Source: an uncultured Chloroflexales bacterium
GTDB lineage: Bacteria > Chloroflexota > Chloroflexia > Chloroflexales > Chloroflexaceae
Direction of reading: 5' to 3'
Assembly: GCA_937902315.1 (NCBI GenBank)
Contig: CALGUG010000029.1
Span: forward strand, 1 to 64,000
Length of the DNA stretch: 64,000 bases
The notes under the pieces were generated by a model that saw nothing but the letters and a program-made list of their open reading frames with translations, did not search any database and was not told where the DNA came from. Below, one piece after another: positions 1 to 8,572 of this stretch. Each line of letters opens with the position of its first letter. Within the stretch, counting starts at the first letter, position 1. The position numbers were made by a program, and so were the translations under genes.

Positions 1-228
1 TCGAAATAGGGATCTGAATTGGAGCCGTCTCAACGGCCACAATTCCATCGCAGAGCCCTTCCATCTCTGAGCCAAAAATCTCCCTTATGTTAAGCGCTAC
101 CCTCGCTCTGCAGGAGGTTAAAACAGACAAAAAAACCGTCCTTACCTGCAAAATGGTAAGGACGGTGAAACTATTGCTTAAAACAACATTGTAGGGAAGA
201 ATGTGACAATAGTTTTAAATTTGCTGTT
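1..228. other. Left-edge non-coding stretch with possible partial gene
   Basis: No convincing complete gene is visible. On the minus strand an ATG at 64-62 reads open to the window edge (about 21 codons, starting MEGLCDGIVAVE), but its only candidate ribosome site is about 15 bases upstream, which is too far. On the plus strand a short open tail ends near base 70. Either could be the end of a neighbouring gene cut by the window. The rest holds the terminator of the AAA+ gene. Confidence 0.2.
128..166 (-). terminator. Rho-independent terminator of the AAA+ gene
   Basis: A perfect 12-bp inverted repeat (135-146 with 155-166, loop of 8) is followed on the minus strand by a run of T. It lies about 60 bases past the stop codon of the minus-strand Clp-like gene, as expected for its terminator. 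Confidence 0.85.
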
Positions 229-1464
229 TTAGGAGCGATTATTTCGCCCGCCTTCAATATTGCGTCGTGGGGTTACGCGCGGACCGCGACTGATCGGCCC
301 TGCAGCGTTCTCCATCAATCCGGCGGGGCGTTCGGTGCTTAGCCCAACGTTAGGCTGCTGGGGGCCGTCGCCACCTGGGCCAGTGCTGAGGCGTCCAACC
401 TCAGCGGCGCGCAGATCTTCAGCGACGCGCAGCAGCTCTGGGGCATCTTCATACAAGAATTCTAGTGCGGCTCCGTGGCGGTCGACACCGGTGGCGGCTA
501 CCACAACGCGGCTGCCCTGCGGGATACCGCCCGATGCGATCAGGTCGGCCAGCGGGGCATCAATGTTTTTGAGCAGTTGTTGGCGCAATGGGCGAGCGCC
601 GAAACGCGGCTCGAAGCCTTTTTGCAAGAGATACTCTTTCGCTTCTGGGGTGAGCGTCACACTAATGCCGTGGCGCATGTACTGCTCGTTTGACTCTTTG
701 AGCATGCGGTCGAGCACTTGACGTAATACGACGCTGCTCAAGGGGCGGAAGGCGACGATCTCATCGATACGGTTGATCCACTCGGGTTGGAATACGCGCT
801 GCAGCGCTTCAAAACCAATTTTGAAAATATCTTGTCCGGTCGATTCAACTTCGTTGGTCGAGGCGCGGAAGCCGATGGTGCGGCGGTCGAGGAAGTCGAC
901 CATCTCTTTTGCGCCGACGTTGGTGGTCAAGACCACGATGCTGTTTTGGAACGACACACGTCGCCCACCGTTGAGCAGCAGGATCTCGCCATCTTCCATC
1001 ACTTGAAGCAGCAGATTCCAAAGTTCGGGCTGGCCTTTTTCGATCTCATCGAAGAGGACGACGCTGTTTTCCTGTTCGATAATTTCGGGATTGAGCAACG
1101 GTTTTTGGTCACGACCAACATACGATGGAGGCGCACCGATCAGGGCTGAGACTTCGTGGCCTTGGCTAAAAAGCGAACAGTCGATCTTTAGGAATGCTTC
1201 TCCATCGGGGCGGAGGAGCTGGGCCAAGTAGCGAGCGGTTGCTGTTTTGCCCACACCGGTCGGGCCAAGAAACAGCAAGGTTGCGCGAGGACGCCGACTA
1301 TTACCTGCTGAGAATCCAAAACGTGCTCGGTTCAGCACGCGAATGACACTTTCGATTGCTCGTTCTTGGCCAAAGATATTGTCACGAAGTTTGGCTTCGA
1401 CTTCATCGAGTGGGTTGAGATTACCTCTAACCGCTCGTTTCATACCTTGGACAGCCTGAGACAT
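229..1464 (-). CDS. ClpB/ClpA-type AAA+ ATPase, single D2-like module
   Basis: Predicted 411-residue cytoplasmic AAA+ unfoldase-like ATPase. Visible in order: Walker A GPTGVGKT (67-74), the ClpB pore-loop region IGAPPSYVG (about 110-117, aromatic Tyr kept), Walker B VVLFDEIEK (Asp139-Glu140), sensor-1 TTNVG, and a C-terminal small domain with sensor-2 FGARPLR. This corresponds to the second ATPase ring of ClpB/ClpA alone: there is no Clp_N repeat domain, no first AAA module and no coiled-coil M domain. The last 50 or so residues are Gly/Pro/Asn/Arg-rich and look disordered. I chose the ATG at 1464 because GAGGAA lies 8 bases before it; an upstream ATG at 1542 would add 26 residues with no recognisable features. 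No obvious ClpP-binding loop was identified. Partner and substrate are unknown. Confidence 0.85.
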   Translation of the reverse strand: MSQAVQGMKRAVRGNLNPLDEVEAKLRDNIFGQERAIESVIRVLNRARFGFSAGNSRRPRATLLFLGPTGVGKTATARYLAQLLRPDGEAFLKIDCSLFSQGHEVSALIGAPPSYVGRDQKPLLNPEIIEQENSVVLFDEIEKGQPELWNLLLQVMEDGEILLLNGGRRVSFQNSIVVLTTNVGAKEMVDFLDRRTIGFRASTNEVESTGQDIFKIGFEALQRVFQPEWINRIDEIVAFRPLSSVVLRQVLDRMLKESNEQYMRHGISVTLTPEAKEYLLQKGFEPRFGARPLRQQLLKNIDAPLADLIASGGIPQGSRVVVAATGVDRHGAALEFLYEDAPELLRVAEDLRAAEVGRLSTGPGGDGPQQPNVGLSTERPAGLMENAAGPISRGPRVTPRRNIEGGRNNRS

Positions 1465-1855
1465 TGCAAATTCCTCGCTCTCTATAGTTACGGAGAAGGG
1501 GTTTTGTTGGCCGACATGCCATTCTGAACGTGCAAGTAGCATGATACCTTGCTACTACTACCAGAGTGGCACACGCTAGAATGTCAAACCACACTCTATC
1601 TTGATGAAGGGATGTAGTTAAACGAGGATGAGCTAGGACGTGTTACTGAGCTTGCACAGAATTATTATGCAAGTGGTCTGTATTATAAAGTTGCCCATTA
1701 CGGAACGCAATATGCGAAGAGTAAGGGTTTTATAACCTTCCTTTCACATAGCGACGCCCTAGGTGTGGTTTAACGATCCTATAACACAGTTTTAAAATCG
1801 CTGGTCTATGCTTCTAACGTATGAGCTTCTAAGCGAGATCAGATAGGATAGCGTC
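1465..1855. other. Divergent intergenic region, no gene seen
   Basis: This gap separates the minus-strand AAA+ gene from the plus-strand response-regulator remnant, so it should hold promoters for both. I see only weak AT-rich candidates and no open frame, repeat copy or structured RNA that I can support. Confidence 0.4.
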
Positions 1856-2594
1856 ATGGCTAGCTTGTTACTTGTCGAAGAGAATCAGATCTTACTCGAA
1901 ACTCTACGTTACCATTTTGAACGAGTCGGATACGATATTTATGTAGCAAGCGACGGCGAAACTGGTTTAGCTTTGGCGCGTTCCCTTCAACCTGACTTAT
2001 TGATCCTCGATCAGATGATCCCCAAACTCGATGGCTTTTCGCTCTGTAGCATATTGCGCCAAGAGAGCAGTGTGCTCATTGTGATTTTGAGCGCCTTGCG
2101 CGAAGAGATGCACCGGATTGCGGGTTTAGAACTGGGCGCAAACGACTTTGTGCTAAAACCCTTCAGTTTTGCAGAGCTGCTTGCGCGGGTTCGCTCGCTA
2201 TTGCGTTGGTCTGAACGCCTCACACATATGATAGAGAACGGGGTCTTGCAGGCTGCCCCATTGCGGATCGAACTTGCGAGTCGGCGTGTGTGGCGGAACG
2301 AACAGGAACTCAGCTTAACCCAAAAAGAGTTCGATTTGTTAGCCTAGCTTGTGCGCTATCAAGGCAATATGCTTTCGCGCGATCTTTTAGTCGAACACGT
2401 TTGGGCTTCTGAATTCCCTTCGAAGCATCGAACGATCGATGTACACATTCGCTGGCTATGCGAAAAGAAAGATCGAACGGGACCCTGCAAACCCAGAGCT
2501 TATTCAAACGGTGCGGGGCGTCGGTTATCGTTTCAGAAGCGTTCAATCGGATGTTATAGCAAATTGTGTGCCGTTCTCGAAGCGGGCCGACTGA
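1856..2594 (+). pseudogene. OmpR-type response regulator, broken by a stop and a frameshift
   Basis: The first 163 codons encode a receiver domain: phospho-acceptor Asp in LLILDQMIP, Ser/Thr switch in ILSALRE, Lys in LKPFSF. The acidic pocket reads EEN instead of the usual EDD or DDE. A linker and the start of a winged-helix domain follow. A TAG at 2345-2347 then interrupts the DNA-binding domain in the middle of its first helix. The same frame continues after the stop with recognisable sequence (SRDLLVEHVWASEF, then IDVHIRWL). At about 2460-2475 the frame shifts by one, and the other frame completes the domain (NPELIQTVRGVGYRF) and stops at 2592-2594. Two separate lesions indicate a decaying gene. 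No sensor kinase is adjacent. The 1856 start has a weak AGGAT upstream. A truncated receiver-only protein might still be made. Confidence 0.85.
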
Positions 2595-2639
2595 GCTAAA
2601 GGTCTATATTCAGGTTGTGTGTAGTGTTGTGTTTTTGGA

Positions 2640-2790
2640 TGCTCTCTCTTCGTAGGCAGCGAGTGCTTCGCTTTGTTGGGTGAGCTGCTGGTAGCCGTAG
2701 GCGGACGCGCTGAGGACTGAATGTAGGGTAGCGACCAAGCCGCCAAAGGGCTGAACGTATCAACCCGATGTGCTAATACTCGCTGCGTTG
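2640..2790 (+). repeat. Mosaic intergenic repeat, single copy
   Basis: Holds one plus-orientation core TAGCCGTAGGCGGACGCG at 2692-2709. It is followed by the family's usual tail: a GGACTGAATG-like stretch and a GCCGCCAAAG...GCTGAA stretch. The gap from 2595 to 3102 otherwise contains only a terminator and a promoter. Confidence 0.8.
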
Positions 2791-2891
2791 GGTTTTGGCC
2801 AAGCTACAATGCTAGTCTTATTGTGAAAGATACCGCAAATCTCGCCCTCGCGATACTGCTTTAGGCTTTAATTGTGTTTTGAGACGAAAAG

Positions 2892-2920
2892 CACCATCCT
2901 TGAGGATGGTGTTTCTTTTT
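2892..2920 (+). terminator. Rho-independent terminator
   Basis: Perfect 8-bp stem (2892-2899 with 2904-2911, loop TTGA) followed by TTTCTTTTT. It lies between the response-regulator remnant and the isomerase gene. Confidence 0.8.
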
Positions 2921-3006
2921 GCTGAAATAGCGCCAAAGAAGACTTGTTGAGGGCCTTCTTGTAGCTTGTATGCCTTTTAGATTGTAGTTAGCGAGAAAAA
3001 ATGGCG

Positions 3007-3015
3007 TGGTATAAT
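3007..3015 (+). promoter_or_regulatory. Extended -10 promoter
   Basis: TGGTATAAT is a perfect -10 hexamer with the extended TGn element, 100 bases before the start of the isomerase gene. No good -35 hexamer is visible at normal spacing, which fits an extended -10 promoter. Confidence 0.5.
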
Positions 3016-3114
3016 GTGCAACGTACAATTTCTGTCAATGTCAAATCAATGCTCTTAGTCTATACGCAGCAGGGCTGCTACTATAGCTTGAGCTAGAGCT
3101 CGATGAGGAGAACT

Positions 3115-3864
3115 ATGACCCCGCCTATTGCATTGCAGCTGTATACGCTGCGCGAAGAGATGGCGCAGGATTTTGAAGGTGTGTTGCGCCAAGTTGCTGA
3201 GTTAGGCTATGTTGGTGTTGAGCTGGCAGGCACGGGTGGCCGCAGCGCAGCTGAAGTGCGCGCTCTGCTCGACAAATATGGCCTGAAGGCTTCGAGTGCG
3301 CACGTGCCTCTAGAGGTCTTGGAGAGCGATCTGAATAAGGCGATCGAAGAGGCCAAGACGATCGGCTACTCGATCATCGCTGTTCCCTTCCTGATGCCGA
3401 ATCGCCGTGGCGACCGAGATGGTTATCTCAAACTGGCTGCCCTGCTCGATTCGATCGGCGCCGAACTGAAGAAGCATGGCTTGCAGCTGGCCTATCACAA
3501 CCATGACTTCGAATTTGTGCAGTTCGATGGCGAGTATGCGCTCGACCTGATCTATGCTAACACCGACCCCGAAAACCTGAAGGTTGAGTTGGATGTCTAT
3601 TGGGTTCAATACGCCGGTGTTGATCCGGTAGCGTATGTGCGCAAGTATGCTGATCGCGCTCCGCTGATTCACCTCAAAGATATGACCAACGACGAAGAGC
3701 GCTTCTTCGCAGAGGTGGGCGAGGGTACGGTCGATATCGACGGTGTGATCGCAGCGGCGACCGGCGCTGAATGGCTGATCGTCGAGCAAGATCGCAGTCG
3801 ACGCTCGCCACTCGAGAGCGTGAAGATCAGCATCGATAACCTGCGAGCTAAAGGTTATCTCTAA
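3115..3864 (+). CDS. Sugar-phosphate isomerase/epimerase family protein (AP_endonuc_2 TIM barrel)
   Basis: A 249-residue single-domain protein of the xylose-isomerase-like TIM barrel family. It opens with IALQLYTLRE, the usual first strand of this family. It also carries the metal-site segments LAYHNHDFEF (strand 5), LKVELDVYWVQYAG (strand 6) and PLIHLKDM (strand 7), where Glu, Asp and His ligands are expected. Such enzymes isomerise or epimerise sugars or cyclitols using a divalent metal; the substrate cannot be read from sequence. The start at 3115 is preferred over the ATG at 3103 because GAGGAG sits 4 bases before it. The gene appears to be transcribed alone from the extended -10 promoter upstream. 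It lies next to a glycolytic gene, but a 260-base gap separates them. Confidence 0.8.
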   Translation: MTPPIALQLYTLREEMAQDFEGVLRQVAELGYVGVELAGTGGRSAAEVRALLDKYGLKASSAHVPLEVLESDLNKAIEEAKTIGYSIIAVPFLMPNRRGDRDGYLKLAALLDSIGAELKKHGLQLAYHNHDFEFVQFDGEYALDLIYANTDPENLKVELDVYWVQYAGVDPVAYVRKYADRAPLIHLKDMTNDEERFFAEVGEGTVDIDGVIAAATGAEWLIVEQDRSRRSPLESVKISIDNLRAKGYL

Positions 3865-3968
3865 GCTTTGTAATCAAGCAAGAACCAGCCCTATTGTCTG
3901 ACACGCTATCTCGTACATCTCAGAGAGACTAACGGCCCGTGTTCCATTGAAGGTTGTTGGTTGTTTTC

Positions 3969-4012
3969 GATTGGCAGTTAGTAGTCGTTTAGAAGATTGC
4001 TGACTGCCAATC
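3969..4012 (+). other. Hairpin between isomerase and phosphofructokinase genes
   Basis: Inverted repeat of 13 bases (3969-3981 with 4000-4012, one G-T pair) with no T run after it. It may be a weak terminator or RNA-stability element. The rest of the 259-base gap shows nothing else. Confidence 0.4.
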
Positions 4013-4123
4013 TGTACCCCTTGACGCATTCGCAAGGACGCGAACAACGATCAATTGCGCTGTATCGAAGCCCCGTTTGGATACGCTTGAGAGCAGATTG
4101 ATAACGTCTAGGAGAACCACACT

Positions 4124-5293
4124 ATGGGAAAGCGGCGAATCGCGATTCTGACAGGCGGCGGTGATGTTCCGGGTCTTAACCCTTGCATCAAGGCGGTGGT
4201 GAACCGTGCCGAAGAGCAAGGTTGGGAGGTTCTAGGTATTCGGCGTGGTTGGGGCGGCTTGCTCAACTACAATATCGACGATGACGACGAATCAAAGCGG
4301 CAGTGGGTCGAACCGTTAACTCGGCGCGATGTGCGCACAATCGACCGCTATGGCGGTACTCACCTTCACACTTCTCGTACCAATCCTCAGCGTGTTAAAG
4401 CAGACATGCTTCCAGCATTTCTCAAAGAGCGTTTTCCTTTTCGGGAAGGCCAAACGACCGTTGACTGTACTCCCCATGTTTTAGAAGTGCTCGAGCATCT
4501 CCAGATCGACACCATCATTCCGATCGGTGGCGATGATACGCTCTCGTATGCGGTGCGCATGCACCAAGAGGGTGTACGAGTTGTGGCGGTGCCCAAGACG
4601 ATGGATAACGACGTGTTTGGGACCGACTATTGTATCGGTTTCAGCACGGCTGTTACGCGTAGCGTTGAGTTTATCAATGCTCTGCGCACGCCGACCGGTT
4701 CGCACGAGCGCATCGCCGTGGTCGAGCTGTTTGGACGCAACAGCGGCGAGACGGCTTTGATCTCGGCCTATCTGGCCGATGTCGACCGCGCTTTGATCAG
4801 CGAAGTGCCTTTTAACCTCGAAAAGCTGGCCAAGTTTGTGGTCGAAGACCGCAGGCGCAACCCCAGCGGCTACGCCATGGTGGTTGTGAGCGAAGGCGCG
4901 GTGATCGAAGGCGGCAGTGTGATCGAGAGCGGGCCGGAAGATGCCTACGGCCATCGTAAGTTGGGCGGAATCGGTCAGATTGTGAGCGAAGGTCTCAAGC
5001 AGATTACGGGAATCGATATTATAAGTCAGCAGCTAGCCTACCTGATGCGAGCCGGAGCGCCCGACTCACTTGACCGTATGGTGGCAACCTCCTATGGCAA
5101 CTTGGCGATCCAGCAGATTATCAAAGGGCATTCGGGTCAAATGGTGGCGTTGCAGAACGGCGTCTATACCACCGTTCCGGTCGATACCTGTACCCAAGGG
5201 TTGAAGCGGGTTGATATCGCAGAACTCTACGATGTCGAGAACTATCGACCGCAGGTGGCTCACCTGTTGGGCAAGCCCATGTTCTTGTACTAG
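4124..5293 (+). CDS. pfp: 6-phosphofructokinase, residues of the PPi-dependent type
   Basis: A 389-residue cytoplasmic PfkA-superfamily enzyme phosphorylating fructose 6-phosphate to the 1,6-bisphosphate. The N-terminus AILTGGGDVPGLNP is the nucleotide/pyrophosphate loop. GGDD at 135-138 and PKTMDND at 157-163 carry Asp138 and Lys158. In characterised enzymes these two positions are Gly in ATP-dependent E. coli-type PFK and Asp/Lys in PPi-dependent PFK, so this one is predicted to use pyrophosphate and to work reversibly. The motif GSHERIAVVELFGRNSGE near 200 is the usual substrate-binding segment. AGGAG lies about 9 bases before the ATG. An ATP-dependent activity is possible, because many database entries for such proteins carry that name by default. 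Confidence 0.88.
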   Translation: MGKRRIAILTGGGDVPGLNPCIKAVVNRAEEQGWEVLGIRRGWGGLLNYNIDDDDESKRQWVEPLTRRDVRTIDRYGGTHLHTSRTNPQRVKADMLPAFLKERFPFREGQTTVDCTPHVLEVLEHLQIDTIIPIGGDDTLSYAVRMHQEGVRVVAVPKTMDNDVFGTDYCIGFSTAVTRSVEFINALRTPTGSHERIAVVELFGRNSGETALISAYLADVDRALISEVPFNLEKLAKFVVEDRRRNPSGYAMVVVSEGAVIEGGSVIESGPEDAYGHRKLGGIGQIVSEGLKQITGIDIISQQLAYLMRAGAPDSLDRMVATSYGNLAIQQIIKGHSGQMVALQNGVYTTVPVDTCTQGLKRVDIAELYDVENYRPQVAHLLGKPMFLY

Positions 5294-5397
5294 CGAGAAG
5301 GGCGATTGGGGCTAGGCCTGCCTTGCAGAGCAGCGAGTCGTACTGAGCGAAGATCGTAGGCGCTTCGCTGGCTGCTCGGGTTCGATATTCAGAGCGA

Positions 5398-5433
5398 GGG
5401 TTCTTCTCAGATAGCCGAGAAGAACCCTTGTTG
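5398..5433 (+). terminator. Probable terminator of the phosphofructokinase gene
   Basis: A perfect 12-bp stem (5398-5409 with 5417-5428, loop of 7) about 105 bases past the stop codon. The following T run is weak (TGTTGT). Confidence 0.6.
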
Positions 5434-5499
5434 TATAGAAACGGCTCAGCTCGTAGCAGATCGCTGTGGGGCGCTCTGGCTGTGGGCGGCCTTTCCTCA

Positions 5500-5620
5500 C
5501 AGACAGAAGGGCTTCGTTGGGGAGGGCAGGCTAGCTCAGCTGATAGCCGAAGGCGGACGCGCCAAGGACCGAATGGAAGCTAAAGACCTCGCCGCCAAGT
5601 ACGAAGCGATCGGGCGGACA
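5500..5620 (+). repeat. Mosaic intergenic repeat, single copy
   Basis: One plus core, TAGCCGAAGGCGGACGCG, at 5544-5561, followed by CCAAGGACCGAATGGAAG and a CGCCGCCAAG stretch as in other copies. It fills much of the 499-base gap between the phosphofructokinase and fabL genes; the remainder is the terminator and an unremarkable leader. Confidence 0.8.
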
Positions 5621-5792
5621 AGCGATGCGTGTTGGAGAAGCTGCGCTAGGGCGGTCTGTTATGCCATTGAGGCTATTGTTTTGGGCACTTTTATTGCGGC
5701 AAGCTGCGTGCCCTTTGGTGTTTTTCTATAAACGCTATATCATGACCTTCTTTCGCACATAGATTCTTCACCACAGGTGAAAGGAGTACGAT

Positions 5793-6551
5793 ATGCAATT
5801 TGAGGGCAAAATCGCGCTTGTAACCGGATCGTCGCGCGGAATCGGGCGTACGATCGCTCTGCGTTTGGCGCGAGAGGGCGCAGATATTGTTGTAAACTTC
5901 TTCCGAAACCGCACAGCGGCGGAAGCGACCGCCCAAGAGATCCGCGAGCTGGGCCGCCGCGCTTGGGTTGTGAAGGCCCACGTGGGCGACCCCGATAAGG
6001 TCAACGCCATGTTCGACACGATCGAGCAAGAGGCGGGCGGTCTCGACATCTTGGTGTGCAATGCGGCCAGCGGCTTTCTGCGCCCGGCTATGGAACAAGA
6101 TGTGAAAGGCTGGGATTGGACACTCGACATCAACGCACGCTCGGTATTGCTGTGCGCGCAACGGGCTGCACCGCTGATGGAGAAGCGGGGCGGCGGCGCG
6201 ATCGTGAGTTTGAGCAGCTTGGGCAGCACCCGTGTGCTGCCGTCGTATGTGGCGGTGGGTGTGAGCAAGGCCGCGATCGAGACTTTGACGCGCTATCTGG
6301 CTGTAGAGCTGGCGCCCAAGCAGATCGTGGTCAACGCAGTCAGCGGCGGCATCATCGATACCGACGCGCTGAAGCACTTCCCCGAGGGCGGCGAGGCGAT
6401 GCTGAGCGTCGGACGCAGCCGCACCCCAGCGGGGCGTTTGGTCGAGCCAGCCGATATCGCCGAGGTGGTGGCATTCCTCTGCTCTCCGGCTGCGAGCATG
6501 ATTCGCGGCCAAACCTTGGTTGTTGACGGCGGCTATTCGTTGACGATGTAA
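5793..6551 (+). CDS. fabL: Enoyl-[acyl-carrier-protein] reductase III (FabL)
   Basis: A 252-residue short-chain dehydrogenase-fold enzyme that reduces trans-2-enoyl-ACP in the last step of each fatty acid elongation cycle, using NADPH in the characterised FabL. The Rossmann loop is TGSSRGIG. The active-site pair has the enoyl-reductase spacing Tyr-x6-Lys (Tyr152, Lys159, in SYVAVGVSKA) rather than the Tyr-x3-Lys of ketoacyl reductases. NAASGFLRP and NAVSGGIIDTDALKHFP match, from memory, the characteristic segments of Bacillus subtilis FabL very closely. AAAGGAG precedes the ATG by 7 bases. FabL is known to be less sensitive to triclosan than FabI. No other fatty-acid genes are adjacent, and the S9 peptidase downstream may share its transcript (79-base gap). 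Confidence 0.92.
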   Translation: MQFEGKIALVTGSSRGIGRTIALRLAREGADIVVNFFRNRTAAEATAQEIRELGRRAWVVKAHVGDPDKVNAMFDTIEQEAGGLDILVCNAASGFLRPAMEQDVKGWDWTLDINARSVLLCAQRAAPLMEKRGGGAIVSLSSLGSTRVLPSYVAVGVSKAAIETLTRYLAVELAPKQIVVNAVSGGIIDTDALKHFPEGGEAMLSVGRSRTPAGRLVEPADIAEVVAFLCSPAASMIRGQTLVVDGGYSLTM

Positions 6552-6630
6552 CTACGGGCATAGAGCGCTAGTGCCGAGCGAGTATGCTGTAGATGAAGCT
6601 GCTCTAGGATGCCTCAAAAAGGGTGAAAGT

Positions 6631-8520
6631 ATGTTTGATTTTTCTCGCTATCTCCATATTCGTTCGGCCTATGCGCCAACAATCTCGGCGGATGGTAGTT
6701 CGGTCGCCTTTATCACCAACATCACGGGCATACCCCAAGTTTGGCGGGTCGCACCCGAGGGAGGCTGGCCGGAACAGCTGACCTTCTTCGGCGAGCGCGT
6801 TTCGAGCGTCTCGTACGCGCCTGTGGGCGATAGGCTCTTGTTCGGTATGGATGTGGGTGGCAGCGAGCGCACGCAGCTGTTTCTGCTTGACGAGCGCCAG
6901 GCGCGCACCATCGCGCTGACCGAGGGCTACCACGATTCGATTCACTACTTTTCGAGCCAGGGCGGCGGCTGGTCACCCGATGGCAAACGCATCGCCTTCA
7001 CGGCTAACCGGCGCAATCAGGCCGACTTCGACGTCTATATTCAAGATGTCGAGGGCGATGAGCTGCAGGAAGCTCGCTTGGTGCTGGAAGGCAAGGGCAC
7101 GCGCCTTGTGGTGGGCTGGGGGCCGAACAGCGACTGGCTGTTGCTGTTGGAATACCACACGCCCGCCAATCAAGATGTCTACAAGCTCGATCTGAACGAC
7201 GGCAGCCTGACCCTGCTCACGCCTCACGAAGGCGATGTGCGCTATCAGCAGATCTTGCTCTCGCCCGATGGCACGCTGATGTATTGCGCGACCGATCGCG
7301 ATAGCGACGTGTTGCGGGCGGCCGAGCTGACGATCGCGACGGGCGAATGGCAGATCTTGACCGACGAGATGTGGGATGTCGATGGGCTGAGCCTCTCGCC
7401 CGATGGCAGCGTTTTGGCGATTATTCTGAACGAGGGCGGGCGCTCGCAGTGGAAGCTGATCGAGACCGTCAGCCGCAGCGAACTGCCGCCGCCGCCCCTG
7501 CCCTTGGGCATGGTCTATAGCGGCATCAGTTGGACGCCCGATGGCTCCGGGATCGTCTTCGACTACACCGGCCCGCAGCACAACACCGACATCTGGTTCT
7601 ACTCGTTCGACGAGAGCCTGATTATGCTGCTCGAACAGACCAGAAACCAGTACACGCCGGTTTTGCCGCGCAGCTCGCGCCTGCTGCAGGTCACGCGCAG
7701 CTCGCACGCGGGCATTCCGCGCCGCAGCTTTGTGGTGCCCGAGCTGATCCACTATTCGAGCTTCGACGGGCGCGCTATTCCGGCTTGGCTCTATCTGCCC
7801 AAAGGCGCCGAGCGCAAAGCGGGCCAGCGTCTCGATCTGCCGATGCTGATCGAGGTGCATGGCGGCCCCGAGGGCCAGCGTCGCGTCGAGTTCAACTTGG
7901 TCTACCAATACTTCCTCAGCCGTGGCTACGGCATTCTCGCGCCCAATGTGCGCGGCAGCACGGGCTATGGCAAAGCTTACGAAAAGCTCGACAATGTGGA
8001 GCTACGCCCGCACAGTGTGGCCGACTTGGCCCATGCCGCGATCTGGCTGAGCGAGACGGGCATTGCTGACCCCAAGCGCATCGCCGTGATGGGCGGCTCG
8101 TACGGCGGCTATATGGTGCTGGCGGCGCTGACCAACTACCCCGAGCTGTGGGCGGCGGGCATCGACATCGTTGGCATCGCCAACCTCGAGACCTTCTTGG
8201 AGCAGACCGGCGAATGGCGTCGCCACCTGCGCGAGGCCGAGTACGGCTCCTTGGAGCGCGACCGCGAGCTGCTCAGGGCGCTCTCGCCGATCTACAAGGT
8301 CGATCGTATCCGCGCGCCCCTGATGGTCATTCACGGCGCCAACGATCCGCGCGTGCCGATCGGCGAGGCCGAGCAGATCGTTCGCTCCTTGCGCGAGCGC
8401 GATCATCCGGTCGAATACCTGCGCTTCGAAGACGAAGGCCACGGCATTGTGAAGCTGCACAATCGTTTGGTCTGTTATCCGGCCATCGCGCGCTTCCTCG
8501 AAACCTATCTCAAATCCTAG
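6631..8520 (+). CDS. S9 family peptidase (prolyl oligopeptidase / acylaminoacyl-peptidase type)
   Basis: A 629-residue serine peptidase without a signal peptide, so probably cytoplasmic. The N-terminal part (about 10-330) is a beta-propeller with repeated TolB/DPP-like blades (SPDGKRIAF, SPDGTLMYC, SPDGSVLAI). The C-terminal part (about 370-629) is an alpha/beta hydrolase: nucleophile Ser490 in GGSYGGY, Asp572 in HGANDPRVP, His604 in DEGHGI. The propeller normally limits access to short peptides. The ATG at 6631 follows AAGGGTG at good spacing; a GTG at 6571 would add 20 residues without family similarity. Whether it prefers proline or acylated N-termini cannot be told. Confidence 0.88.
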   Translation: MFDFSRYLHIRSAYAPTISADGSSVAFITNITGIPQVWRVAPEGGWPEQLTFFGERVSSVSYAPVGDRLLFGMDVGGSERTQLFLLDERQARTIALTEGYHDSIHYFSSQGGGWSPDGKRIAFTANRRNQADFDVYIQDVEGDELQEARLVLEGKGTRLVVGWGPNSDWLLLLEYHTPANQDVYKLDLNDGSLTLLTPHEGDVRYQQILLSPDGTLMYCATDRDSDVLRAAELTIATGEWQILTDEMWDVDGLSLSPDGSVLAIILNEGGRSQWKLIETVSRSELPPPPLPLGMVYSGISWTPDGSGIVFDYTGPQHNTDIWFYSFDESLIMLLEQTRNQYTPVLPRSSRLLQVTRSSHAGIPRRSFVVPELIHYSSFDGRAIPAWLYLPKGAERKAGQRLDLPMLIEVHGGPEGQRRVEFNLVYQYFLSRGYGILAPNVRGSTGYGKAYEKLDNVELRPHSVADLAHAAIWLSETGIADPKRIAVMGGSYGGYMVLAALTNYPELWAAGIDIVGIANLETFLEQTGEWRRHLREAEYGSLERDRELLRALSPIYKVDRIRAPLMVIHGANDPRVPIGEAEQIVRSLRERDHPVEYLRFEDEGHGIVKLHNRLVCYPAIARFLETYLKS

Positions 8521-8572
8521 CTCTAGCACACGCTTTTGGCGGAGAGGCGGCTAGCTCCCATTCGGCATGTAC

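Noticed and set aside
260..1459. Several plus-strand open frames inside the AAA+ gene
   Set aside because: They are antisense to a well-conserved ATPase, have no ribosome sites and no recognisable domains.
5301..5530. Possible tRNA-like sequence (GGTTCGA motif near 5380)
   Set aside because: No cloverleaf arms could be drawn around it; the region forms a terminator hairpin instead.
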